Shown in pieces: positions 58,501 through 64,000 of a DNA stretch of 64,000 nucleotides. The position numbers and the translations under genes were made by a program. The DNA is taken from the NCBI RefSeq assembly GCF_900116645.1, contig NZ_FPBO01000018.1:1-64000 (forward strand). The letters are read 5' to 3'. Positions within the stretch are counted from its first letter, which is position 1; each line of letters begins with the position of its first letter. The notes beneath the pieces were generated by a model. The model ran no database searches. It was not told where the DNA came from and was given only the letters and a program-made list of their open reading frames with translations. The DNA is from Pseudoduganella namucuonensis. GTDB taxonomy: Bacteria; Pseudomonadota; Gammaproteobacteria; Burkholderiales; Burkholderiaceae_D.

Positions 58501-60199
58501 CGCCGCCGGCCATGTCGACCAGGTTCAGGCCGCTGCGCGTGCCGACCCACAGGCCGCCCTTGCCGTCCGGCAGCAGGGCGTGGACGCGGCCGTCGGTGAG
58601 GCCGCCGCCGCCGGCCGGGCGCTGGACGTAGGCGCGCAGCGCGCGCGTGGCGGGATCGAAGCGCAGCAGGCCCTCGTAGGTGCCCAGCCACAGCTTGCCG
58701 TCCAGCGGCAGGATGTTGCCGATGCGGGGATAGGGCGTTTCCAGCGGCAGCGGCACGCGCTTGACGCGGGTGCCGCCGGCCGAGCTCAAGTACAGGCCCA
58801 GCTGGGTGCCGATCCAGGCCTCCCTTCCCGGCGCCTCGGCCAGGGCCAGCACCACGCGCTTGGGCAGGGCCGTGTCCGGCTTGGCGGGGTCCGGCCGCAG
58901 CGCGGCGACGCGGCCGCCGCCGGGCGAGACGATGTCCACGCCCTGGTCCGCCAGTCCGATCCAGGCGCGGCCGGCGCCGTCGGCCATCACCGCCGTGACG
59001 GCCGCCTCCAGCAAGCCCTCGCCGCCGAACACGGCGCCGATGGCGCGGCTTTGTGGCGAGTGGTAGTCGATGCCGCGCTCGTTGGCCACCCAGACCAGGC
59101 CGCTGCGGTCGCGCAGCAGGGCGGCGGTGCGGTCGTTGCCGAGGCTGGCGGGCACGGCGGCCTGGTGCTGGATACGACGCGCGGGGCCGCCGGCGGTGTC
59201 GAACTCCAGCACGCCGCCGCCGTAGGTGGCGGCCCACAACTTGCCCGGGCGCGCCTCGGCGATGGACAGCACCATGCTGGCGTGCGCGTCCGGCACGCCG
59301 GGCAGCTGCAGGATGCGGCCGGCCGCCGCCGTCCCCGCGCCCGCCGCGTCCACCTTGCCGATGCCGCTCTTCAGGGTGCCGAAGGTGATGGCGCCCTGGC
59401 TGTCCTCGTGCAGGCTCAGCACGGCGTCCTGCCATGCGCCCGGGGGCGCCCCGTTGTCGCCCGGCGCCGCGCCGACCGGCACGGCGAGGAAGCGGCCGCT
59501 GCCTGCGTCGCGCCGGGTCAGGCCGGTGGCGGTGCCGATCCACAGGTCGCCGCGCCGGTCCACCAGCAGGGAGCGGACCTGGTTGTCGGGCAGGCCGCCC
59601 GCCACGCCGCGCTCGTGGCGGTAGTGGGCGATGGCGGCCGTGGCGGGATTGATGTAGTCCAGCCCGCCGGCCGTGCCTATCCAGACGCCGCCGTGGGCGT
59701 CGCTGGCGATGGCGTTGACGGCCGCGTGGCCCAGGCCGGTGGCGTTGGCGGGATAGCGCACGAAGCGCTCCAGCGCCTTGTCGTACATGGCCAGGCCGGC
59801 CAGTGTGGTGCCGATCCAGAGCCGGCCCTGGCGGTCCACGTGCAGCGCCTGGATGAAATCGCCCGGCAGCGAACCGGGATCGGCGGGATCGAACTTGAAG
59901 CGGCGCAAGCGGTAGCCGTCCCAGCGCGCCAGGCCGTTCTGCGTGCCCATCCACACGAAGCCGTCGCCGTCCTGCGCCAGCGCCATCGTGATGGCCTGCT
60001 CGTGCTCCTGGCCCAGATGTTCGAACAGCGGCGTGGCCAGCTTGGCCCAGCGGTCGGCCGCCGGCGGGGCGGCGGGAGCGGATAGGGCGGGGGGAGCGGC
60101 CAACGCGAGCATGGACGCAACTCCGGGCGCCAGGGCGACGCGTGCGAACCATCGGCGAGCGGACCAGGTGTATTTACCTGAGCTTGCTGTTCTCGGCAT
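55553..60199 (-). CDS. Two-component propeller hybrid histidine kinase with REC and Hpt
   Basis: A 1548-residue sensor. Signal sequence, then a large periplasmic Reg_prop double propeller (about 70-715; repeats such as GLWVGTRSGLNLVD), a Y_Y_Y immunoglobulin-like domain (about 735-803), one membrane helix (about 820-840), a GAF domain (about 855-1000), HisKA with ISHEIRTPMNAIIGF near 1045, ATPase (about 1110-1265), receiver with VMMDIQMPDMDGYHV (about 1290-1405) and a C-terminal Hpt domain (HKVKGAASNLSA near 1486). The layout resembles hybrid sensors of polysaccharide systems, but it ends in Hpt instead of a DNA-binding domain, so an external response regulator is needed. An unbroken long frame on the opposite strand is a GC-rich shadow. 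Confidence 0.93.
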   Translation of the reverse strand: MPRTASSGKYTWSARRWFARVALAPGVASMLALAAPPALSAPAAPPAADRWAKLATPLFEHLGQEHEQAITMALAQDGDGFVWMGTQNGLARWDGYRLRRFKFDPADPGSLPGDFIQALHVDRQGRLWIGTTLAGLAMYDKALERFVRYPANATGLGHAAVNAIASDAHGGVWIGTAGGLDYINPATAAIAHYRHERGVAGGLPDNQVRSLLVDRRGDLWIGTATGLTRRDAGSGRFLAVPVGAAPGDNGAPPGAWQDAVLSLHEDSQGAITFGTLKSGIGKVDAAGAGTAAAGRILQLPGVPDAHASMVLSIAEARPGKLWAATYGGGVLEFDTAGGPARRIQHQAAVPASLGNDRTAALLRDRSGLVWVANERGIDYHSPQSRAIGAVFGGEGLLEAAVTAVMADGAGRAWIGLADQGVDIVSPGGGRVAALRPDPAKPDTALPKRVVLALAEAPGREAWIGTQLGLYLSSAGGTRVKRVPLPLETPYPRIGNILPLDGKLWLGTYEGLLRFDPATRALRAYVQRPAGGGGLTDGRVHALLPDGKGGLWVGTRSGLNLVDMAGGGVEQIAPNGASRTGLPESIITSLAFDSQGRLWVASHGGGISVLERRGPGGAPEFRRLGVADGLPSDVVPALQLDRKGRMWAATASGIAVFDTQTMKARSLGRADGVAFQTYFIGAAAQTAEADLLFGATGGLAVFHPDALQTWSFRAPLAITSVLVDGRPVAQPRRLTLEPEAKGFEVEVAALDYSAPQRNRYAYRLDGYDHAWTEADASRRAVTYRNLPPGDYLLRLRGANRAGMWSPDELTIPVQVLPAWHQTAWAHGAFALALALLAWGLLRWRTLYLRRDQARLQTLVYSRTRHLEKLNAIVKSINEQLDFDALLHTILQETTVIKGVDAALALVRKTGTDTLTLRAAWGDVGTADARQRLELAEAEAAYMDAGERIAPDIFLVRAAEGRMLHGACAVLAVRICVDRHVEGYLLFENHRQHAAFDGSDLDLLKALREPFVTAFQKARSLRQVELARANAEAATRAKSEFLANISHEIRTPMNAIIGFAGLGVQMDLPAKPVDYFRKIGRAGQSLLRIINDVLDFSKIESGKLELEAVPFDLNDTLTQINDLFSWQAAEKGLELVVWAAPDVPPHVLGDPLRLGQVLTNLVGNALKFTSRGHIRLRVELDDSAPASDESDMVRLRFLVEDSGVGISAEQQGRLFQAFAQADASTTRVYGGTGLGLAISQQLVRKMGGAIVVDSEPGQGSRFGFAVSLRIASASATQAATGPSGAVRPAQRLGGLRVLVVDDNIINQQVCAEILQRAGVAVELAGSGKDALRMVAAQRYDAVMMDIQMPDMDGYHVTERIRAMPALERLPIIAITAHAVRGYREHCIAMGMNDYVAKPIDPATLYAVLDRCTGGGGALHLEPAQVASRLTLPPLPGLDLPAALERLGGNAALLGRLLTIFIHDFDTLLPQLRQAIAAAEHEQAARLVHKVKGAASNLSANELYQAAAALEQALAGRESAALPGLLDAFLRALAQAGDSAQYYLEKTASMS

Positions 60200-60288
60200 C
60201 GTCTGCTAGGGATGGACAGCCGCACGAAGGCGCCTGTGTCGTTGAATGAGGTTCACCGGGCAAGCATACGCAATTGCTGTAGGAAAGT

Positions 60289-61203
60289 CTACGCGGCGGG
60301 CCCGTGCGTTTCATGGGCGATCGCGTCGATCAGCGCCCTGCAGGCGGCGGGCAGGCCGCGGTGCGGCGGGTAGATCAGCGAGAAAGCCCTGACGCGGCCG
60401 CTGTTCGCGGGCAGCACGGCCACCAGCTCGCCCCGCGCCAGGCGCTCCGCGGCGATGAATTCATACGTTTGGCAGATGCCTAAGCCTTGTTGCGCCAAGG
60501 ATACGACTCCCAGCACGTCGTCCGTCACCCGGAGGCGCGCGGGCGGGACCCAGTCCACGTCCCCTCCGTCCTCGCGCAGCAGCCAGGGCGCCAGCTTGCC
60601 GGTGCTGGGCATGACGAAGGGCAGGCAGGCGTGGCCGGCCAGGTCGGCTATCGCGCGCGGCGCGCCGGCCCGCGCCAAGTAGGAGGGCGCGGCCACCAGG
60701 CACAGCGGAGCATCCTCCAGCTTGCGCGCGGCCAGGCCGCTGTCCTTCAGTTCGCCCAGGCGTATCGCCATGTCATAGCCCTCGGACACCAGGTCGACGT
60801 TGCGGTTGGCGATGCTCAGTTCGATCACCACCCGCGGGTGCCTGTCCATGAAGGGCCGCAGCAAGCCCGGCAGGCGATAGTGGGCGTAGGTGGTGGGCGC
60901 GCTGATGCGGACGGTGCCGGTCAGCTCGCCGCCCTGGCCCTGCGCCGCGCGCTCCGCGCCGGCCAGCAGGCGGAAGGCGTCCCGCGCCTGCTCCAGGTAG
61001 GCCTGGCCCGCCTCCGTGATGCTGATGCGGCGGGTGGTGCGGCGCATCAACTGCGCGCCCAGCCGCGTCTCCAGCCGGGCCACGGCACGGCTCAGGACGG
61101 AGGGCGTGGTGCCCAGCGCCACGGCGGCGGCGCTGATGGTGCCGTGGTCCATGATGGCGAGGAAGGCTTCCACGTCGCCCAGATAGTCGAATTGGCGTGG
61201 CAT
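60289..61203 (-). CDS. LysR-family transcriptional regulator
   Basis: A 304-residue LysR regulator from ATG 61203. The N-terminal helix-turn-helix (about 18-37: GTISAAAVALGTTPSVLSRAVARLE) and the periplasmic-binding-like effector domain (about 92-295, TGTVRISAPTTYAHYRL) are complete. The long frame upstream on the same strand is antisense to the DJ-1 gene and not coding. It diverges from the DJ-1/PfpI gene across 105 bp and probably controls it. The class resembles AaeR/DmlR-type regulators. Confidence 0.9.
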   Translation of the reverse strand: MPRQFDYLGDVEAFLAIMDHGTISAAAVALGTTPSVLSRAVARLETRLGAQLMRRTTRRISITEAGQAYLEQARDAFRLLAGAERAAQGQGGELTGTVRISAPTTYAHYRLPGLLRPFMDRHPRVVIELSIANRNVDLVSEGYDMAIRLGELKDSGLAARKLEDAPLCLVAAPSYLARAGAPRAIADLAGHACLPFVMPSTGKLAPWLLREDGGDVDWVPPARLRVTDDVLGVVSLAQQGLGICQTYEFIAAERLARGELVAVLPANSGRVRAFSLIYPPHRGLPAACRALIDAIAHETHGPAA

Positions 61204-61308
61204 TATGATCTCTGTGGAACAAATGATTTGTCTGTGTGGCTGTTTATTGATTATAGCGGCATGAATAGACTGGCGCCTGTCATTCAACAAATCAACAGGA
61301 GCCCAACC

Positions 61309-62151
61309 ATGAACCATTCGATCCGTCACGCCGCCGCCGCGGCGCTGTTGCTGGCCGCCGCTGGCGCCCAGGCCGCCAACGTGCTGGTCGTGCTGTCCGA
61401 CGAGGCCCGGCTGGAGCTGCGCGGCGGGCGCGGCTTCGAGACCGGCTTTTACGCCAACGAGCTGATGCAGCCGGTGAAAAAGCTGCTGGACGCCGGCCAC
61501 AGCGTCACCTTCGCCACGCCGCTGGGCAAGGCGCCCACGGTGGACCGCAACTCGCTGGACCCGTCGTACTTCGGCGGCGAGGCGGCCATGGCCGAACACC
61601 TGGCGCTGATGGAGAAGCTGCGCATCACGGCGGCCGATTCGCCGGTGGTGAGCCTGGCGCGCGTGGAGCAGGGCGGTTACGGCAGGTACGACGCGCTGTA
61701 CGTGCCCGGCGGCCACGCGCCCATGCAGGACCTGACGCGCAACCCGGCGCTGGGACGCCTGCTCAAGCACTTCCACGCGGCGGCCAAGCCCACCGCGCTG
61801 GTCTGCCACGGCCCGGCCGCCTTGCTGTCCGCGCTGGACGACAAGGGCCGGCTGGTCGGCCAGCTGGAATCCGGCGCCTCCGCCGCGCCGGCCGCCGGCT
61901 GGATCTACAAGGACTACCGCATGACGGTGATCAGCAACACCGAGGAGGACGCGGCCAAGCCCATGCTGAAGGGCGGCGAAATGAAATACACGCCGCAGAC
62001 CGCGCTGGAGCGCGCCGGCGGCAAGTACAGCAGCGCCGCCGACTGGACGCCGCACATGGTGGTCGACCGCGAGCTCATCACGGGTCAAAACCCCGCCTCC
62101 GCCATCGCCGTCGCCGACGCGCTGCTGTCCCGCCTCGCCCCCCACCGCTAA
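61309..62151 (+). CDS. Exported DJ-1/PfpI (class I glutamine amidotransferase-like) protein
   Basis: A 280-residue protein from ATG 61309 (AGGAG seven bases upstream). It has a signal peptide (ending GAQAAN), unusual for this mostly cytoplasmic family. The DJ-1/PfpI core includes LYVPGGHAPMQDL and the nucleophile elbow TALVCHGPAALL with its cysteine; DWTPHMVVDRELITGQNP closes the fold. Relatives are Hsp31-like chaperones or glyoxalases. It is divergent from the LysR gene. The 3' end is followed by a duplicated terminator region. Confidence 0.87.
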   Translation: MNHSIRHAAAAALLLAAAGAQAANVLVVLSDEARLELRGGRGFETGFYANELMQPVKKLLDAGHSVTFATPLGKAPTVDRNSLDPSYFGGEAAMAEHLALMEKLRITAADSPVVSLARVEQGGYGRYDALYVPGGHAPMQDLTRNPALGRLLKHFHAAAKPTALVCHGPAALLSALDDKGRLVGQLESGASAAPAAGWIYKDYRMTVISNTEEDAAKPMLKGGEMKYTPQTALERAGGKYSSAADWTPHMVVDRELITGQNPASAIAVADALLSRLAPHR

Positions 62152-62157
62152 CCTCCC

Positions 62158-62214
62158 GAAAAGCGCCCAGGGCTTTTATTCCCGCATGGATAAAATAGCC
62201 CAGGGCGCTTTTTT
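62158..62214 (+). terminator. Terminator hairpin 1 after the DJ-1 gene
   Basis: GCGCCC-A-GGGC (62163-62173) pairs with GCCC-A-GGGCGC (62198-62108 region, 62198-62208) with one central mismatch, followed by a run of six T (62209-62214). The loop is AT-rich. Confidence 0.75.
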
Positions 62215-62280
62215 CCGCGCCGTCATGTGCCGTCGCCTCCGTGCATCTGTGGCGCCTCGCCCCACAGCACTGCCCCCCCG

Positions 62281-62336
62281 GAAAAGCGCCCAGGGCTTTT
62301 ATTCCCGTACGGGAAAAATAGCCCTGGGCGCTTTTT
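62281..62336. terminator. Terminator hairpin 2, near-perfect 25-bp stem
   Basis: GCGCCCAGGGC (62286-62296) pairs perfectly with GCCCTGGGCGC (62321-62331), extended by an AT-rich upper stem with two mismatches and a GTAC loop. Flanking A and T runs make it able to end transcription in both directions. It separates the DJ-1 unit from hmp. Confidence 0.8.
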
Positions 62337-62340
62337 ACTT

Positions 62341-62367
62341 TAAACATATATTATATTTGCATGTTTA
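62341..62367. promoter_or_regulatory. Inverted repeat in the hmp promoter region
   Basis: TAAACAT (62341-62347) and ATGTTTA (62361-62367) form a 7-bp inverted repeat with 13 bases between, in the AT-rich region 70 bp before hmp. It is a candidate site for a nitric-oxide-responsive regulator, though it does not match the NsrR consensus well. Confidence 0.4.
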
Positions 62368-62436
62368 TAGGGAAACGGGTATATTCACTACTGAACTTCT
62401 TACTTCTTCCGGTAATTCATCAGTAAAGGACTCATC

Positions 62437-63615
62437 ATGTTGTCTCAAGAACATCGCGCCATCGTCACCGCCACCGTCCCCATCTTGAAGGAGGGCGGCG
62501 AGGCCTTGACCCGCCACTTCTATCAGAAGCTGTTCAGGGAGTATCCGGAGGTGGCGCCGTTCTTCAACCAGGCGCACCAGCATGGCGGCACGCAGCAGCG
62601 GGCGTTGGCGAACAGCATTTTGATGTACGCGTCGAATATCGATCGGCTGGAGGCACTCGGTCCGCTGGTGGGAACCATCGTCAACAAGCACGTGTCGCTG
62701 CAGATCCAGCGCGAGCATTATCCGATGGTGGGCGCGGCGCTGCTGGGCGCCATCCGCGAAGTGCTGGGCGCGCAGGTGGCGACCGACGCGGTGCTGGAGG
62801 CATGGGGCGCGGCCTACGGCCAGCTGGCCGATATCCTGGCCGGCGCGGAACAGCAAATCTACGACGCGAACGCCGAGGCGGAGGGCGGCTGGCGCGGCGG
62901 CCGCCAGTTCCAGGTGGTCCGCAAGACCGCCGAGAGCGCCGAGATCACGTCCTTTGTGTTCGCACCGGTGGATGGCGGCAAGGTGCTGGCTTTCCAGCCC
63001 GGCCAGTACATCAGCGTCAAGGTGACGGTGGATGGCGAGGAGATGCGCCGCCAGTATTCGCTGTCGGCCGAGAGCAATGGCGAGACCTACCGCGTCAGTG
63101 TGAAGCGCGAGCCGGGCGGCAAGGTGTCGAACTTCCTGCATGATGCCGTGCAGCCCGGCGACACGGTGGAGCTGTTCCCGCCGGCCGGCGCGTTCACGCT
63201 GCGCACGGGCGACAAGCCGCTGGTCCTGATCAGCGGCGGCGTCGGCATCACGCCCACGCTGGCGATGCTGTCGGCGGCGCTGCGCACGCGCCGTCCGGTG
63301 CATTTCATCCACGCCGCGCGCCACGCGGGCGTGCATGCCTTCCGCCAGCTTATCGACCAGCTCGCCGAGGACCATCCCCAGCTGTCCCGCTATTACGTGT
63401 ACGAGGAGGACAACGGCGCGGTGCCACCGCATGCCACCGGCTACATTACCCGCGACACGCTGGCCGCTTGGCTGCCCGAGTCGCGCGACGTGGACGCCTA
63501 TTTCCTCGGACCCACGCCGTTCATGAAGGCGGTCAAGACGCATCTGCGCGAGCTGGGCGTTCCGGAGGCGCAGACCCACTACGAGTTCTTCGGTCCGGCC
63601 GAGGCGCTGCAATAA
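62437..63615 (+). CDS. hmp: Flavohemoglobin, nitric oxide dioxygenase
   Basis: A 392-residue protein of normal Hmp length. The N-terminal globin (about 1-138) contains the heme-ligand histidine in NSILMYASNID-flanking helices and the QREHYPMVGAALL segment; the reductase part has the FAD motif RQYSLS near 207 and the NAD-binding GGVGITPTLAML near 271. It oxidises nitric oxide to nitrate using NADPH and oxygen. AAAGGA precedes ATG 62437. Expression is probably induced by nitric oxide. Confidence 0.95.
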   Translation: MLSQEHRAIVTATVPILKEGGEALTRHFYQKLFREYPEVAPFFNQAHQHGGTQQRALANSILMYASNIDRLEALGPLVGTIVNKHVSLQIQREHYPMVGAALLGAIREVLGAQVATDAVLEAWGAAYGQLADILAGAEQQIYDANAEAEGGWRGGRQFQVVRKTAESAEITSFVFAPVDGGKVLAFQPGQYISVKVTVDGEEMRRQYSLSAESNGETYRVSVKREPGGKVSNFLHDAVQPGDTVELFPPAGAFTLRTGDKPLVLISGGVGITPTLAMLSAALRTRRPVHFIHAARHAGVHAFRQLIDQLAEDHPQLSRYYVYEEDNGAVPPHATGYITRDTLAAWLPESRDVDAYFLGPTPFMKAVKTHLRELGVPEAQTHYEFFGPAEALQ

Positions 63616-63681
63616 GCGGGGGGACTTGACCGCCGGAACGGCGCGCTTTACGATCCGTCATTTCGTTCTTAATAAATCGAC

Positions 63682-64000
63682 ATGATTTCTTATCGTAAAG
63701 CCTTGCCGCTGGCGCTGACGCTATTCGGCGCGCTGTCCGGCGCATCCGCCGCCACCCCGGACGGCGCGGCTGGATGGGCCGAACTCGCGCAGCGCGACCT
63801 GCGGGCGGCGGCCGATGCCATACGCGGCCGGCATTTCGGCGCCGTGGCCGGCCACCTGAACGTGACCGCGCCGCTGGAGCACGGACTGCGCGCCGCGCAG
63901 GCGGAGGCCGCGCTGGTGGGCGATGAAATCGCCTATAACCGCATGCTGGCCCGCTTCGTCAGCGGTTTCGGCGATCCGCACACCGGGCTGGAGCTCGACT
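63682..64000 (+). CDS. S41-peptidase-like exported protein (partial, cut by window end)
   Basis: From ATG 63682 an open frame of 106 codons runs off the right edge. It begins with a signal peptide (MISYRKALPLALTLFGALSG, ending ASAA). The following helical region ends with SGFGDPHTGLELD, a GDxHT-type segment seen before the core of S41 tail-specific-protease-like proteins. The ribosome site is weak. The catalytic part is outside the window, so the family call is tentative. Confidence 0.55.
   Translation, partial: MISYRKALPLALTLFGALSGASAATPDGAAGWAELAQRDLRAAADAIRGRHFGAVAGHLNVTAPLEHGLRAAQAEAALVGDEIAYNRMLARFVSGFGDPHTGLELD

Larger units (their letters stand above)
62131..62336 (+). repeat. 123-bp tandem duplication of the DJ-1 gene end plus terminator
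   Basis: Two copies, offset by about 123 bp, share CGCCTCGCCCC, a C-rich stretch and the AAAAGCGCCCAGGGCTTTTATTCCCG hairpin start (62159 and 62282). The second copy contains a degenerate remnant of the last codons of the DJ-1 gene (near 62253), so the duplication appears to have included the gene end. Confidence 0.65.

Noticed and set aside
55496..60085. A 1529-codon open frame on the plus strand opposite the hybrid kinase
   Set aside because: It is exactly antisense to a full multi-domain kinase, is rich in Arg/Ala/Gly/Val/Gln/His as GC-rich shadow frames are, and shows no domain or ribosome site.

Overview
The window is GC-rich, densely coded DNA with almost no space between genes. No rRNA, tRNA, insertion sequence, integrase or CRISPR array was seen. 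A PEP-CTERM protein, several methyl-accepting chemotaxis proteins, a beta-ketoadipate branch and the overall gene style suggest a betaproteobacterium of the Oxalobacteraceae (Massilia/Duganella/Pseudoduganella type). This placement is an inference from gene content, not a measured phylogeny.

Bases 1-28,000 are a rhamnose and rhamnogalacturonan-I (pectin) utilisation locus. On the minus strand rhaR (DeoR regulator), rhaS (binding lipoprotein) and rhaT (ATPase, cut by the window edge) begin a rhamnose ABC-transporter operon. Diverging from it are rhaD (rhamnulose-1-phosphate aldolase/dehydrogenase fusion), rhaI (isomerase), a GH106 alpha-L-rhamnosidase, a GH28 enzyme, a GH105 unsaturated rhamnogalacturonyl hydrolase and rhaM (mutarotase), tightly packed with 4-bp overlaps. 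The divergent promoter carries two copies of CAATCA-N6-TGATTA, probable RhaR operators. Next come an esterase, a DUF1080 protein, a PL22-like propeller, a tandem CE12 acetylesterase, DUF6250 and NTF2-like proteins and a chemoreceptor. A minus-strand set follows: DUF4861, PL26 exo-lyase, CE12 esterase and a TonB-dependent receptor. A PL4 rhamnogalacturonan lyase lipoprotein lies apart at 43.5-45.3 kb. Together these could deacetylate and cut RG-I outside the cell, import oligomers, trim them in the periplasm, and import and degrade rhamnose. Rhamnulokinase is not in the window and is expected beyond the left edge.

Bases 28,000-43,500 are mixed: an endonuclease/phosphatase-family protein, a LOG-like protein interrupted by an in-frame stop, a collapsed solute-binding relic, the IclR-controlled pcaI-pcaJ-pcaF operon, a Crp/Fnr regulator, a GH97 glycosidase, an amino acid permease, a 27-residue small ORF with its own terminator, a decayed Gp49/HigA-type toxin-antitoxin pair, a small phosphate-binding-like protein, a porin, a phosphoesterase and a PEP-CTERM protein.

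Bases 45,500-64,000 hold a second chemoreceptor, the pobR-like regulator with pobA (4-hydroxybenzoate to protocatechuate, feeding the pca branch), fpr, a signalling set (histidine kinase, Hpt protein, REC-GGDEF cyclase whose frame is broken from the Hpt gene), an isocitrate-lyase/PEP-mutase-like enzyme, a small leader-like protein, a 1548-residue two-component propeller hybrid kinase, a LysR regulator with a divergent DJ-1/PfpI protein, flavohemoglobin and the start of an S41-like protein. Three large terminator hairpins share one core sequence; two of them are a tandem duplication.
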